A stretch of 64,000 nucleotides of DNA from Pseudoxanthomonas kaohsiungensis (GCF_010211765.1 NZ_PDWO01000001.1:248001-312000); one strand, 5' to 3'. Numbered from the stretch's first letter, positions 50,278-61,100 are shown. Program-made: numbers and translations. The notes: generated by a model from the letters alone, not told the origin.

Positions 50278-52512
50278 ATGAAGTGGTTCAACGACCTGCC
50301 GATCGCGCGCAAGCTGGCCCTGGCCTTCGTCGCCACCACGGCGATGACCGTGGCCCTGGGCCTTTTCTCGCTGCTCCGGCTGAACACCGCCCACGACCAG
50401 ATCAAGCAGACCAGCAGCAACTGGATGCCCGCGGTCGTGCATCTGGGTGAGATGCTCTCGCTGCTCAACGAGTACCGCACCTACGAACTGGCGCAGCTGG
50501 GCCGGCAGGGCAACGCCGAGGAACTGGCCGACTACGACAAGCGCCTGGCCACCACCCGCGCCAGCATCGAGGCAGCCGAGGCCGAGTACAACGCGATCGA
50601 AGCCGAGTCCAAGGCCGATGAGCTCGCGCTCTACGACAAGGTCAAGGCAGCCCGCGCGGCCTACTTCAGCTCGCACGACAACATCGCCCAGGCGATCGCG
50701 GCCGACGATTTCGCCACCGCCACGGCGATTTCCGAAGATGCGTCGCGGGCGGCGCGGCGCGAGTTCGCCGGCGCGCTGAAGGCGCTGATCAAGTACAACG
50801 TGGACGGCCTGGATGCGCAGGTGGCGGCCGCCGACAGCGCGCATGCCCGCACCGTGGCCGCGATCTGGACCGGCATGGGCCTGCTCGGCCTGCTCGCCGG
50901 GCTGCTCGGCTGGACCATCGCCCGCGCCGTGTCGCGTCCACTGCAGCGCGCCACGCGCGTGGCCGGCGAGATCGCCCAGGGCCGCCTCGACAACGCGATC
51001 AGCGCCGACGGCCGCGACGAGGCGGGCCGCCTGCTGGCCTCGATGCGCACCATGCAGGACCAGCTGAAGGCGGTGCTCGCCGCGCAGGCCGAGATGACCG
51101 TCCGCCATGACGAGGGCCAGATCAGCTTCCGCATCGACGACAGCGGCTTCCCGGGCGACTACGGCCGCATGGTCCGCGACACCAATGCGCTGGTGGCCCA
51201 GCACATCGGCGTCAAGATGCGCGCCGTGGAGGTGATGCGCCAGTACGCCGCCGGCGACCTGTCGGTGGACATGGACCGCCTGCCCGGCGAGAAGGCGGTC
51301 ATCACCGACACCATGGACCTGTGCAAGCGCAACCTGTCGGCGATCAACACCGAGATCACCCGCCTGGCCGCGGCCGCCGCCGCCGGCGACTTCTCCCAGC
51401 GCGGCGATGCGCAGGCCTACCAGCACGATTTCCGGGCCATGGTCGCGGGCCTGAACCAGCTGATGGAAACCACCGACGGCAACCTGGACGAGGTCTCGGC
51501 CCTGCTCAAGGCGGTGGCCGACGGCGACCTGACCACGCGGATGGACGGCGACTTCCACGGCGTGTTCGCCCGCATGCGCGACGACGCCAACGCCACCGTG
51601 GCCCAGCTCACCTCCATCGTCTCGCGCATCCAGGGCGCCTCCTCGGCCATCTCCACCGCCTCCACCGAGATCGCCTCCGGCAACAACGACCTGTCCCGCC
51701 GCACCGAGCAGCAGGCCGCCAACCTGGAGGAAACCGCCGCCTCGATGGAGGAGCTCACCTCCACCGTCAAGCAGAACGCCGACCACGCCCGCCAGGCCAA
51801 CCAGCTGGCCATCGGCGCCGCCGGAGTCGCCTCCCAGGGCGGCCAGGTCGTCGGCCAGGTCGTCACCACCATGGCCGACATCCAGGCCTCCTCGCGCAAG
51901 ATCGCCGACATCATCTCGGTCATCGACGGCATCGCCTTCCAGACCAACATCCTGGCGCTCAATGCCGCGGTGGAAGCAGCGCGTGCCGGCGAACAGGGCC
52001 GCGGCTTCGCCGTGGTCGCCACCGAGGTGCGTTCGCTGGCCCAGCGCAGCGCCACCGCGGCCAAGGAGATCAAGTCGCTGATCGAGGACTCCACCGGCCG
52101 GGTCGCCGACGGCGCCGCGCTGGCCGAGCAGGCCGGCAAGACCATGGGCGAGATCGTGGCCTCGGTGCAGCGGGTGACCGACATCATGGCCGAGATCAGC
52201 GCCGCCTCGCAGGAGCAGGCCGCCGGCATCGAGCAGGTCAACCAGACCATCGTGCAGATGGACGAGACCACCCAGCAGAACGCGGCCCTGGTCGAGGAGG
52301 CCACCGCCGCCGCCCGCGCCATGGAGGAACAGTCCGCCAGCCTGGCACAGGCCATCGCCGTGTTCCGCATCGAGGGCGGCGGCAGTGCGGCGCCGGTGCA
52401 AGCGACGCCGGCACCGGTACCATTCCCGGCGCGCAAGGCCGCCGCGCGCGCGCCGCGCGCGACCGGCAATGCCGCCACCGTGATCAACGAGGCCGACTGG
52501 GCCGAGTTCTGA
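50278..52512 (+). CDS. Methyl-accepting chemotaxis protein
   Basis: A 744-residue receptor. The N-terminal transmembrane helix (residues about 10-32) is followed by a periplasmic four-helix-bundle sensor (about 33-190) and a second transmembrane helix ([23 protein letters not shown], about 198-220). HAMP and HAMP-like repeats cover about 215-430, including segments such as [15 protein letters not shown] and GDLTTRM. The signalling hairpin tip reads [36 protein letters not shown]. The C-terminal linker is Ala/Pro-rich and ends EADWAEF, whose WxxF matches CheR-docking pentapeptides. The ligand is unknown. The start at 50278 gives the standard positively charged start before TM1. Confidence 0.93.
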   Translation: MKWFNDLPIARKLALAFVATTAMTVALGLFSLLRLNTAHDQIKQTSSNWMPAVVHLGEMLSLLNEYRTYELAQLGRQGNAEELADYDKRLATTRASIEAAEAEYNAIEAESKADELALYDKVKAARAAYFSSHDNIAQAIAADDFATATAISEDASRAARREFAGALKALIKYNVDGLDAQVAAADSAHARTVAAIWTGMGLLGLLAGLLGWTIARAVSRPLQRATRVAGEIAQGRLDNAISADGRDEAGRLLASMRTMQDQLKAVLAAQAEMTVRHDEGQISFRIDDSGFPGDYGRMVRDTNALVAQHIGVKMRAVEVMRQYAAGDLSVDMDRLPGEKAVITDTMDLCKRNLSAINTEITRLAAAAAAGDFSQRGDAQAYQHDFRAMVAGLNQLMETTDGNLDEVSALLKAVADGDLTTRMDGDFHGVFARMRDDANATVAQLTSIVSRIQGASSAISTASTEIASGNNDLSRRTEQQAANLEETAASMEELTSTVKQNADHARQANQLAIGAAGVASQGGQVVGQVVTTMADIQASSRKIADIISVIDGIAFQTNILALNAAVEAARAGEQGRGFAVVATEVRSLAQRSATAAKEIKSLIEDSTGRVADGAALAEQAGKTMGEIVASVQRVTDIMAEISAASQEQAAGIEQVNQTIVQMDETTQQNAALVEEATAAARAMEEQSASLAQAIAVFRIEGGGSAAPVQATPAPVPFPARKAAARAPRATGNAATVINEADWAEF

Positions 52513-52538
52513 TCGGCAACGCCTGTGACCCCGAAAAG

Positions 52539-52563
52539 CCCCGGCACCTGCCGGGGTTTTTTT
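52539..52563 (+). terminator. Rho-independent terminator after the chemoreceptor gene
   Basis: CCCCGGC (52539-52545) pairs with GCCGGGG (52550-52556) around a 4-base loop, followed immediately by seven T residues (52557-52563). It ends the transcript from the receptor gene and separates it from cheR, which has its own sigma-28 promoter. Confidence 0.92.
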
Positions 52564-52642
52564 CTTCACCACGTGCAATCGCCGGTCGGGTGCTGGTTTC
52601 GGAGTAGCTGGCTGAAGCGCTGGCACCTTCCGGGGCCGCCGC

Positions 52643-52736
52643 ACCCAAGGGTGATGGCCCACCCTTCGGGACGACATCCTGCCTTTACGAAGGGCCGTGG
52701 CACATCCATGTGCCACTTGAGCCATCACCCTTGGGT
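52643..52736. repeat. Cloverleaf-like nested palindrome element
   Basis: An outer perfect 16-bp inverted repeat (52643-52658 with 52721-52736) encloses two further perfect hairpins: CCCTTCG (52662-52668) with CGAAGGG (52688-52694), and GTGGCACAT (52697-52705) with ATGTGCCAC (52708-52716). The result is a 94-base three-armed structure in the gap between the receptor terminator and the cheR promoter. This looks like a dispersed non-coding repeat or a structured RNA. No coding sequence is visible in the gap. Confidence 0.75.
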
Positions 52737-52845
52737 ACGGCGTCCCTGGCAATCGTCGGGGTTGTGGCTTCGATCGGGGAAAGCGGCAAGCGCCACGCCC
52801 CGTTTCCTGCCGCGCGCGGATCGGCAGCACCGCACCGGGCGTCCA

Positions 52846-52872
52846 TCAACTTCGGTCGTGCCGCGCCGATAT
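52846..52872 (+). promoter_or_regulatory. FliA (sigma-28) promoter of cheRDB
   Basis: TCAACTTC (52846-52853), exactly 11 bases, then GCCGATAT (52865-52872) match the sigma-28 consensus in spacing and in seven of eight -10 positions. The cheR ATG at 52917 is 44 bases downstream. Confidence 0.75.
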
Positions 52873-52916
52873 CCCTGGTGGGACAGAACCCTACCTCCGC
52901 CCATGCCGGAACCCAG

Positions 52917-53783
52917 ATGAGCGCCACCCACCTGCCGCACCCGCCGACGGACCAGAGGGAATTCCCCTTCTCCGACCGCGATTTCCGCCGCGTCTGCCAG
53001 ATGATCCACGCACGCGCCGGCATCGCCCTGGCGCCGGGCAAGCGGGACATGGTTTACGGCCGCCTCTCGCGGCGCCTGCGCGCGCTGGACCTGCACGATT
53101 TCGGCGAGTACCTCGACCAGCTCGACGCCGACCCCGACGGCGCGGAGTGGCAGGCCTTCACCAACGCGCTGACCACCAACCTGACGGCGTTCTTCCGCGA
53201 ACCGCACCACTTCGAGCGGCTCGACGCCCAGCTGCAGGAGCTCGGGCGCGGCCAGGGCACCATCCGCCTCTGGTCGTGCGCCGCGTCCACCGGCGAGGAG
53301 CCTTACTCGATGGCGATCACCGCCTGCGAGGCGTTCGGCACGCTGGCGCCGCCCGTGCGCATCCTCGCCACCGACATCGACACCCAGGTCCTGGCCACCG
53401 CCCAGCGGGGCGTCTACGCCATCGATCGCATCTCCGGCCTGGACGAGGACCTGCGCAAGCGCTACTTCCAGCGCGGCACAGGCCCCAACGAAGGGCGCTG
53501 CCGGGTCAACCCGGCCCTGCAGGCGCTGGTCGAGTTCCGGCCGTTGAACCTGCTCCAGCCACGCTACGACGTGGGCGGCCCGTTCGCGGCGATCTTCTGC
53601 CGCAACGTGATGATCTACTTCGACAAGCCCACCCAGCGCGCCATCCTCTCGCGGCTGCTGCCGCAGATGGACGCGGCCAGCCTGCTCTACACCGGGCACT
53701 CGGAGAACTACCTGCATGCGGCCGACCTGATCCAGCCCTGCGGGCGCACGCTGTACCGCCGCAACCCGGCGGCGCGCGCATGA
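52917..53783 (+). CDS. cheR: Chemotaxis protein methyltransferase CheR
   Basis: A 288-residue SAM-dependent methyltransferase that methylates receptor glutamates. The N-terminal helical domain (about residues 20-85, [33 protein letters not shown]) precedes the catalytic domain with [13 protein letters not shown], the SAM-binding [37 protein letters not shown] and the [12 protein letters not shown] motif. A beta-subdomain for pentapeptide docking is inserted as in classical CheR. The start at 52917 ([10 protein letters not shown]) follows the sigma-28 promoter; the open frame upstream overlaps the promoter and is not used. It overlaps cheD by 4 bases. Confidence 0.94.
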   Translation: MSATHLPHPPTDQREFPFSDRDFRRVCQMIHARAGIALAPGKRDMVYGRLSRRLRALDLHDFGEYLDQLDADPDGAEWQAFTNALTTNLTAFFREPHHFERLDAQLQELGRGQGTIRLWSCAASTGEEPYSMAITACEAFGTLAPPVRILATDIDTQVLATAQRGVYAIDRISGLDEDLRKRYFQRGTGPNEGRCRVNPALQALVEFRPLNLLQPRYDVGGPFAAIFCRNVMIYFDKPTQRAILSRLLPQMDAASLLYTGHSENYLHAADLIQPCGRTLYRRNPAARA

Positions 53784-54373
53784 ACGTCGCCCTGCAGGCC
53801 GACGAGGTGATGCGCTACCGCGACCCGCAGTTCAAGGTCCCGGCGGCCAAGCTTCTTCCCACCCAGTACCTGGTGGTCGACGACGGCACCGCCCTGGTCA
53901 CCGTGCTCGGCTCCTGCGTGGCCGCGTGCATCCGCGACCCGATGCTGCAGCTCGGCGGCATGAACCACTTCCTGCTCCCCGACGGCAACACCGGCGACGG
54001 CGCGCCGGCGCGCTACGGCAGCTATGCGATGGAGGTGCTGATCAACGAGCTGCTCAAGCGCGGCGCCAGCCGCAAGCGGCTGGAGGCCAAGGTCTTCGGT
54101 GGCGCCAACGTGCTCAAGGGCTTCACCAGCAATCCGGTGGGCACGCGCAACGCCGACTTCGTGCTGGCCTACCTGGCCGCCGAGCGCATCCCGGTGGTGG
54201 CCGAGGACCTGCGCGGCATCCACCCGCGCAAGGTGTTCTTCTTCCCGCAGACCGGCAAGGTCATGGTCAACCGCATGCCGCATGCGCACGATGCCGAGGT
54301 CGCCGCGACCGAGTCGGCGATCCGCTCGCGGCTGTCGCGCACCCCGGTCAGCGGCGGCGTGGAGCTGTTCTGA
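53780..54373 (+). CDS. cheD: Chemoreceptor glutamine deamidase CheD
   Basis: A 197-residue deamidase that converts receptor glutamines to glutamates. The catalytic Cys46 lies in [14 protein letters not shown] and His63 in [10 protein letters not shown]; a conserved Thr/Gly-rich strand and KVFGGANVL follow, as in the CheD family. The C-terminus reads [11 protein letters not shown]. It is translationally coupled to cheR upstream (ATGA) and cheB downstream (TGATG at 54371-54375), so the three modification enzymes are made together. Confidence 0.94.
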   Translation: MNVALQADEVMRYRDPQFKVPAAKLLPTQYLVVDDGTALVTVLGSCVAACIRDPMLQLGGMNHFLLPDGNTGDGAPARYGSYAMEVLINELLKRGASRKRLEAKVFGGANVLKGFTSNPVGTRNADFVLAYLAAERIPVVAEDLRGIHPRKVFFFPQTGKVMVNRMPHAHDAEVAATESAIRSRLSRTPVSGGVELF

Positions 54374-55452
54374 TGGACAGGATCAAGGTACTGGTGGTCG
54401 ACGACTCGGCGGTGGTGCGGCAGATCCTGACCGAGCTGCTCGGCAGCGATCCGCAGATCGAGGTGGTCGGCGCGGCCGCCGATCCGCTGCTGGCGCGCGA
54501 GAAGATCAAGCGGCTCAATCCCGACGTTCTGACCCTGGACGTGGAGATGCCGCGCATGGACGGCCTGGCGTTCCTGGAGAACATCATGCGCCTGCGGCCG
54601 ATGCCGGTGCTGATGGTGTCCTCGCTGACCGAGCGCGGCGCCGACATCACCCTGCAGGCGCTGGCGCTGGGCGCGGTGGACTTCGTCACCAAGCCCAAGC
54701 TCGACGTCGCCCGCGGCCTGGGCGACTACGCCTCGGAGATCATCGCCAAGGTGAAGGCGGCCGCGCGCGCCCGGGTGCAGCCGCTGGCCCGTCCGGCGCA
54801 GCGGCTGGAAGCGACCGCCGCACCGCGCCCGCCGATCGCCACCGCCGCCCGCTTCCGCACCACCGACCGGCTCATCGCCATCGGCGCGTCGGCCGGCGGC
54901 ACCGAAGCCATCCGCGTGGTGCTCGAACAGATGCCGCCCGACGCGCCGGCCATCGTCCTGACCCAGCACATCCCCGGCGGCTTCAGCCGCGCCTTCGTCG
55001 AGCGCCTGGACCGGCACTCGCAGATGCTCGTGCGCGAGGCGTCGGATGGCGAGGCGATCCTGCCCGGCCACGCCTACCTGCCGCCGGGCGACCGCCACCT
55101 GCGGGTGATCCGCGACGGCGCCCGCTGGCGTTGCCGGATCGACGATGGTGCGCCGGTGAACCGGCACCGGCCGGCGGTCGACGTGCTGTTCCGGTCGGTC
55201 GCGCAGAACGCCGGCGCCAACGCGGTGGCCGCGATCCTCACCGGCATGGGCGACGACGGCGCGCGCGGCCTGCTGGAGCTGCGCCAGGCCGGCGCGGCGA
55301 CCCTGGTCCAGGACGAGGCGACCAGCGTGGTCTGGGGCATGCCGGGCGCGGCCTACCGGCTGGGTGCGGCGCAGGAAGTGCTGCCGCTGGCCCGCATCGC
55401 CGGTCGCCTGCTGGAGTTGGCCGGCGCGCGCCCGCTCGCAGCCACCGGCTGA
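54373..55452 (+). CDS. cheB: Chemotaxis methylesterase/glutamine deamidase CheB
   Basis: A 359-residue CheB. The receiver domain (residues 1-120) has Asp10-Asp11, the phosphoacceptor Asp56 in [12 protein letters not shown], and Lys in VDFVTKP. After a linker, the C-terminal CheB esterase domain (about 165-350) carries the catalytic triad motifs [13 protein letters not shown] (Ser), [11 protein letters not shown] (His) and [12 protein letters not shown] (Asp). It removes methyl groups from receptors after phosphorylation by CheA. It is the last gene of cheRDB; the stop at 55452 is followed by tandem copies of the neighbouring gene's 3' end. Confidence 0.95.
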   Translation: MDRIKVLVVDDSAVVRQILTELLGSDPQIEVVGAAADPLLAREKIKRLNPDVLTLDVEMPRMDGLAFLENIMRLRPMPVLMVSSLTERGADITLQALALGAVDFVTKPKLDVARGLGDYASEIIAKVKAAARARVQPLARPAQRLEATAAPRPPIATAARFRTTDRLIAIGASAGGTEAIRVVLEQMPPDAPAIVLTQHIPGGFSRAFVERLDRHSQMLVREASDGEAILPGHAYLPPGDRHLRVIRDGARWRCRIDDGAPVNRHRPAVDVLFRSVAQNAGANAVAAILTGMGDDGARGLLELRQAGAATLVQDEATSVVWGMPGAAYRLGAAQEVLPLARIAGRLLELAGARPLAATG

Positions 55453-55509
55453 AGCCGGCAGGCCTGGCCCAGCGGGGTTGTGCCGCGCGCCGGCCCGGCC
55501 TTTGAACGC

Positions 55510-55887
55510 TCAATCGGGGTTGGCCACGCCGTGCGGCACGTGGCGGGCCGCCACGTGCAGGCGCGCGCTGTCGATGTTGTGCGCCGAATCGTCGACGAGC
55601 TGCCCGCGTCGAACGCCGCGCCGCGGCGCCGACACTCAGTCAGGATTGGCCACGCCATGCGGCACGTGGCCGGCCGCCACGTGCAGGCGCGCGCTGTCGA
55701 TGTTGTGCGCCGAGTCGTCGACGAGCTGCCCGCGTCGAACGCCGCGCCGCGGCGCCGACACTCAGTCAGGATTGGCCACGCCATGCGGCACGTGGCCGGC
55801 CGCCACGTGCAGGCGCGCGCTGTCGATGTTGTGCGCCGAGTCGTCGAAGAAGATGTCCGCGCCGAACGCCGCCAGGAACGGCCCCTT
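55510..55887. repeat. Three tandem 126-bp copies of the 5'-nucleotidase gene end
   Basis: The block beginning at the gene's stop (55762) is repeated starting at 55636 and 55510, a constant step of 126 bp (42 codons). Shared landmarks are GGCCACGTGC, GCGCGCTGTCGATGTTGTGC and the stop-proximal TTGGCCACGCC. The two extra copies lie after the stop of the functional gene. They are nearly identical to each other but differ from the gene copy near the FFDD codons by substitutions and a one-base deletion. The outermost copy has diverged most at its stop-proximal end. This is the footprint of tandem duplication. Confidence 0.85.
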
Positions 55888-56679
55888 GGCGCGCCCGCCC
55901 AGGAACAGCGCCTCGTCCAGGCGCACGCCCCACTCGCGCAGTGTGCGGATCACCCGCTCGTGCGCCGGCGCCGAGCGCGCGGTCACCAGCGCGGTCCGCA
56001 CCGGCGCGTCTTCGCCCGGCGGGAACAGCGCCTGCATTTCGTGCAGGGCCGACAGGAAGCTGCGGAACGGGCCGCCGGACAGCGGTTCGCGCGCGCGCTG
56101 GTGCTCGTGCAGGCCGAACGCCTCCACGCCCTGTTCGCGCGAGATCCGTTCGCTCTCGTCGCCGAAGATCACCGCGTCGCCGTCGAAGGCGATGCGCAGC
56201 TGGTCCCGCGGCGCATTGACCGCGCGCGCCGGCAGGATCGTCGCCGCCGCCACGCCGTGCTGCAGCGAACGCCGCACCGATTCCGGATTGGCCGACAGGA
56301 ACAGGTCGGTGCCGAACGGGGCCACGTACGGCCAGGTCGGCTCGCCGGCGGTGAACACCGCGCGCACGATGCCCAGCCCGTGGTGCTGGATCGAGTTGAA
56401 GATGCGCAGGCCGGTGTCGGCCGAGTTCCGCGACAGCAGGATGACCTCGACCTGCGGGGCCCCGGGCGGAAGCCTGCGGTTGAGCGCCAGCAGCTTGCGC
56501 ACCACCGGGAACGCCACGCCCGGCTCGAGCACCTCGTCCTCGAGCTGGCGCTGGTAGTCGGCGTAGGCATCCACGCCCTCGCGCTCGTACAACGCGTGGC
56601 TTTCCTCCAGGTCGAACAACGCCCGCGAGGTCACTGCGATGGTGAGCAACCGGGGGCTGTTGTCGTCGGGTCGGGCCAT
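55762..56679 (-). CDS. 5'-nucleotidase (PF06189-type)
   Basis: A 305-residue cytosolic 5'-nucleotidase family protein. It begins LTIAVTSRALFDLEESHALYE, a HAD-like start in which the usual DxD region is present as FDLEE. Further motifs are VEVILLSRNSADTGLRIFNSI, LRIAFDGDAVIFGDESE and the C-terminal DIFFDDSAHNIDSAR, which holds the HAD motif IV acidic pair. The family dephosphorylates nucleoside monophosphates. The start at 56679 (MARPDDN) is favoured; 56697 is an alternative. The last ~42 codons are duplicated twice downstream of the stop codon. Confidence 0.87.
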   Translation of the reverse strand: MARPDDNSPRLLTIAVTSRALFDLEESHALYEREGVDAYADYQRQLEDEVLEPGVAFPVVRKLLALNRRLPPGAPQVEVILLSRNSADTGLRIFNSIQHHGLGIVRAVFTAGEPTWPYVAPFGTDLFLSANPESVRRSLQHGVAAATILPARAVNAPRDQLRIAFDGDAVIFGDESERISREQGVEAFGLHEHQRAREPLSGGPFRSFLSALHEMQALFPPGEDAPVRTALVTARSAPAHERVIRTLREWGVRLDEALFLGGRAKGPFLAAFGADIFFDDSAHNIDSARLHVAAGHVPHGVANPD

Positions 56680-56723
56680 GCCGGCATTATCCCGCAACCG
56701 GCCGCCGCCGGGCGCCGGCGACG

Positions 56724-57206
56724 TCAGCTGCCGGGGGCGTGCACCGTGACCCGCGCCGGCGCGCCCCGTTGCCGGTCGCGGGTGACCGCCCCCACCTCCA
56801 GCTGCAGGTACAAGGGCTTCTGTTCGCCGGCCGGCACGTCCTGCCAGGTGAACTGGTGTTCGACCCTGCGCCCGGAGACGGGCGCGACGACGACCGCTTC
56901 GGGCAGCATGCCGGCGGGCGCGTCACCGCCGACCACGCGGTACTCGAAGCCGATCTCGTCCAGGTCGTAGTCGCTTCCGCGCGGCCACTTGAGCTGGATC
57001 GACATGAAGCCCAGCGAATCGCAGGTCGCGCCGCCGCCGATGCCGCGGGTCAGGCTGGACGCCTCGACCTCCGGCGCCGGTATGCCGGCGTTGTCGACCA
57101 GCGACGACGTGTCCGCAGCGAACGGCGTCACGTTGCTCGTGAACATGCATGCAGCAGCCGCCTGCGCCGACATGGCGCAGAGCAGCATCAGATACGCCAA
57201 CTTCAC
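56724..57206 (-). CDS. Exported hypothetical protein
   Basis: A 160-residue protein with a clear signal peptide (LAYLMLLCAMSAQAAAAC; cleavage near residue 19, and the Cys could allow lipidation). The mature part is beta-rich (FMSIQLKWPRGSDYDLDEIGFEYRVVGG; LYLQLEVGAVTRDRQ), resembling a small immunoglobulin- or jelly-roll-like domain. One Cys pair may form a disulfide. No family is recognised. It is a single gene between the 5'-nucleotidase and NAD kinase genes on the same strand, with a 106-base gap to nadK. Confidence 0.7.
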   Translation of the reverse strand: MKLAYLMLLCAMSAQAAAACMFTSNVTPFAADTSSLVDNAGIPAPEVEASSLTRGIGGGATCDSLGFMSIQLKWPRGSDYDLDEIGFEYRVVGGDAPAGMLPEAVVVAPVSGRRVEHQFTWQDVPAGEQKPLYLQLEVGAVTRDRQRGAPARVTVHAPGS

Positions 57207-57312
57207 GGGACCCCTCCCCTTCCGTTGAAGCTCGATGACTTGGTTCTGTCGTCGCGCCGGGAAGGCACGTCCACTTCGCCCGGCGGGCCGGCACTGGGGC
57301 CGGCGCGTTACG

Positions 57313-58083
57313 TCATACCACGAATTGTTCGCTCAGGATACGTTCTTCCAGGTTGTGTTCCGGATCGAAAAGCAGCGTCACCATGCGATCGGTGGACTCG
57401 CGGATCACCACTTCCACCACGTCGCGCGTCTCGTGCGAGTCGGCGGTGGCACTGACCGGGCGCTTGTACGGGTCGAGCACCTCGAAGCGGACCTCGGTGT
57501 CGGCCTTGAGGATCGCACCGCGCCAGCGACGCGGGCGGAACGCGGCGATCGGCGTCAGCGCGATCGTGTGCGAGCCCAGCGGCAGGATCGGACCGTGCGC
57601 GGAAAAGTTGTAGGCGGTGCTGCCGGCCGGGGTCGCCACCATCACCCCGTCGCAGATCAGCTCGTCCAGCCGCGGCTGGCCGTTGAGGTGGATGCGCACA
57701 TGCGCGGCCTGCCGCGTCTGGCGCAGCAGCGAGACTTCGTTGTAGGCCAGCGAGCCGGTGCTGGCGCCGGATTCGGTCTGCGCCACCATCTCCAGCGGGC
57801 GCAGCTTGGCCGGCTCGGCGGCGGCGATCCGCCCGAGCAGGTCATCGGCGTTGAAATGGTTCATGAGGAAACCAACGGTGCCCAGCTTCATGCCGTAGAC
57901 CGGCTTGCCCAGGCCTCCGTGGCGGTGGAGCGTCTGCAGCATGAAACCGTCGCCGCCCAGCGCGCAGATCACATCCGCCTCTTCGGGCGGGCGCTGGCCG
58001 TGGCGCGCGACCATCGCCTCCAGCGCCTGCTGGGCATTGGGCGCGCCGCTGGCGAGGAAGGCGATGCGGGGGCTGGCGCTCAT
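57313..58083 (-). CDS. nadK: NAD kinase
   Basis: A 256-residue NAD kinase (EC 2.7.1.23) that makes NADP from NAD using ATP or polyphosphate. The hallmark GGDG is at residues 43-46 ([14 protein letters not shown]). Further motifs are GTVGFLMN, the catalytic-domain NE in [10 protein letters not shown], and the Gly-rich [22 protein letters not shown]. It is shorter than the E. coli enzyme (292), as in the alphaproteobacterial and xanthomonad group. The start at 58083 is chosen because it begins the conserved N-terminal strand ([13 protein letters not shown]). It lies 92 bases after the gdh stop, beyond a hairpin. Confidence 0.92.
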   Translation of the reverse strand: MSASPRIAFLASGAPNAQQALEAMVARHGQRPPEEADVICALGGDGFMLQTLHRHGGLGKPVYGMKLGTVGFLMNHFNADDLLGRIAAAEPAKLRPLEMVAQTESGASTGSLAYNEVSLLRQTRQAAHVRIHLNGQPRLDELICDGVMVATPAGSTAYNFSAHGPILPLGSHTIALTPIAAFRPRRWRGAILKADTEVRFEVLDPYKRPVSATADSHETRDVVEVVIRESTDRMVTLLFDPEHNLEERILSEQFVV

Positions 58084-58139
58084 CACGATCTCCGTCGGGA
58101 GCCGGCAGGATAACCGGTCGCGGCGAACGGATGTCCAGC

Positions 58140-58167
58140 AGGGACGCCGGCACCGGCCGGCGTCCCT
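58140..58167 (-). terminator. Strong hairpin after the glutamate dehydrogenase gene
   Basis: AGGGACGCCGG (58140-58150) pairs with CCGGCGTCCCT (58157-58167) over 11 bp with a 6-base loop. It starts just after the gdh stop on the minus strand. No T-run follows, so termination may be partial and nadK could still be read through. Confidence 0.55.
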
Positions 58168-58175
58168 TCCGGCGG

Positions 58176-61100
58176 TCAGCCGCGTGCGGCGAGCTGGCCC
58201 AGCTTCTGCACGGCCACCGACAGGGTCGGATAGTCGAGCGACTTCTGGTCCGACAGCTCGGCCAGCATGCCGAGGGTGAAGCGCAGGGTCGGATCGTCGC
58301 GATCCAGCCAGGCGCGCACCTTCGCGTCGGCGTCGTGGCCAGGCAGCGACATGGCCTGGCCTGCGAGCACGCGATGGTGCGCGGCCAGCTCGTCGCGCAT
58401 CACCCCGCGGGCGACCGCGTGCCAGCGGCCGTCCACCGCCAGTCCGTCGATCTGCTCGAACAGCCACGGCAGGCCCAGCGCGTCGCCCAGGCGGAAGTGC
58501 ACGCGCGAGACATCCACCGGCTTGAGCTTGCGCGAGCGGGCGAGCTCGATGATGTCGAACGCCGGCTCCAGGTACGGCAGTTCGGACAGCTGCTGGGCCA
58601 GCTTCGGCGGCATGCCCTTGTCGCGCCATTCGCGCAGCGCGGCCTCGTAGGCGGGGCGCTGGGAATCCGGCAGCACTCCCGACGCTTCGCGGATGTCGTT
58701 GAACGGGTCGCGGTAGCGCTCCACCGCGTCGCTGATGCTGGGCATCTGGCCGGGACGGTTGAGCAGCCAGCGCACGAACGAGCGCTGCAGGCTCCAGATC
58801 ACCTGCAGGGCGTCGATCTGCGAGGCCTCCGGCAGCTTGCCGTCCAGCGCGTCGATCTGCGTCCACAGGTCGCGGGCGCCCAGCACCTCGCGGCTGATGG
58901 TGTAGGCCTTGGCCACCTCGGCCGGGCTGCGACCGGTGTCCTCCTGCATGCGCAGCAGGAAGGTCGCGCCCATCCGGTTGATCGTCTGGTTGGTCACCGC
59001 GGTGGCGATGATCTCGCGCTTCAGGCGGTGCTTCTCCATCTGCGCGGCGTACTTCTTCTGCAGCGGCACCGGGAAGTAGCGCTGCAGCTCCTTGGACAGG
59101 TACGGGTCCTCGGGGATGTCCGAGTCCAGCATCTGCTGGAAGGCCACCAGCTTGGAGTACGACAACAGCACCGCCAGTTCCGGACGGGTCAGGCCCTGGC
59201 CGCGCGCCTTGCGCGCCGACAGCTCCGCGTCCGAAGGCAGGAATTCGATCTGGCGGTCGAGCAGGCCCTGCGCCTCGAGGGTGCGGATGAAGTGCTGCTT
59301 GGAGCCCAGCCGCTTGACGCTCATCCGTTCCATCAGGCTGATGGCCTGGTTCTGCCGGTAGTTGTCCAACAGCACCAGCCGGGCGACCTCGTCGGTCATC
59401 GACGCCAGCAGCTTGTTGCGCGCCGGCATGGTCAGCTTCTTCGAGCGGACCACGTCGTTGAGCAGGATCTTGATGTTCACCTCGTGGTCGGAGGTGTCCA
59501 CGCCGGCGGAGTTGTCGATGAAGTCGGTGTTGAGCAGCACGCCGGCCTGCGCGGCCTCGATGCGGCCGAGCTGGGTCATGCCCAGGTTGCCGCCCTCGCC
59601 CACGATCCGGCAGCGCAGCTGGCAGCCGTTGACGCGCAGCGCGTTGTTGGCGCGGTCGCCGACGTCCGAGTGCTGCTCGCTGGCGGCCTTGACATAGGTG
59701 CCGATGCCGCCGTTCCAGAGCAGGTCCACCGGTGCGCAAAGGATCGCCGACATGAGCTCGTTCGGGGTCAGCGACTTCACGCCGTCGTCCAGGCCCAGGA
59801 CTGCGCGGACCTGGGGGGTGATCTCGATCGACTTGGCGCTGCGCGGGTGGATTCCGCCGCCCTTGCTGATCAGGCGTGCGTCGTAGTCGGCCCAGCTGGA
59901 ACGCGGCAACCCGAACATCCGCTCGCGCTCGGCGAACGAACGCGCCGCGTCCGGATCCGGGTCCAGGAAGATGTGGCGGTGGTCGAAGGCGGCGACCAGG
60001 CGGATGTGCCGGGACAGCAGCATGCCGTTGCCGAACACGTCGCCGGACATGTCGCCGATGCCGACGCAGGTGAAGTCCTCGCTCTGGCAGTCCCGTCCCA
60101 GGGCACGGAAATGGCGCTTGACCGACTCCCATGCTCCTCGGGCGGTAATACCCATGCCCTTGTGGTCGTAGCCGACCGAGCCGCCGGAGGCGAACGCATC
60201 GCCCATCCAGAAGCCATGCGCGATGGCCAGCCCGTTGGCGATGTCGGAGAACGTCGCGGTGCCCTTGTCGGCGGCCACCACCAGGTACGGGTCGTCCTGG
60301 TCGTGGCGGACCACGTCGCGCGGCGGGACGATCCTGCCGTTGACGATGTTGTCGGTGATGTCCAGCAGTCCCTGGATGAACAGCTTGTAGCAGGCCACGC
60401 CTTCGGCCAGCACCGCGTCGCGGTCGCCGGAGGCCGGCGGCTGCTTGACGAAGAAGCCGCCCTTGGCGCCAACCGGCACGATGACCGTGTTCTTGACCAT
60501 CTGCGCCTTGACCAGGCCCAGCACCTCGGTGCGGAAGTCCTCCCGGCGGTCGGACCAGCGCAGGCCGCCGCGCGCGACCGGGCCGAACCGCAGGTGCACG
60601 CCCTCCACGCGCGGTCCGTAGACGAAGATCTCGCGGTACGGGCGCGGCTTGGGCAGGTCCGGCACCAGCGCCGAATCGAACTTGAAGCTGATGCAGTGGC
60701 CCGGCTGGCCGTCGCTGCCCAGCTGGAAGTAGCTGGTGCGCAGGGTCGCGTCGATCGCGCCGATGAAGCCGCGCAGGATGCGGTCGTCGTCGAGGCTGGC
60801 GACGCGGTCCAGCAGCTTCAGCAAGGTGGCGCGGGTGGTGCGTTCCTGCGCGTCGCGGTCGCCGCTGCGGGCGTCCACCACTTCCTGCAGGGCCTTGACC
60901 GTCGATTCGTCACCGGCCGCCAGCGCACGCAGTTGCTCGACCAGCCGCAGCTGGCCGGCGCGGATCTCCGCGGCCGTCTCCCGGCCGGTGGCCGGATGGA
61001 AGCGGGCCTCGAACAGCTCCACCAGCAGGCGCGCCAGCAGCGGGTAGCGGCCCAGGGTCTCCTCGACATAGTTCTGCGAGAACGGCACGCCGGTCTGCAG

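Noticed and set aside
52581-52916. Upstream extension of the cheR frame to 52710
   Set aside because: The extension runs through the sigma-28 promoter and the nested palindrome and has no CheR-like sequence.
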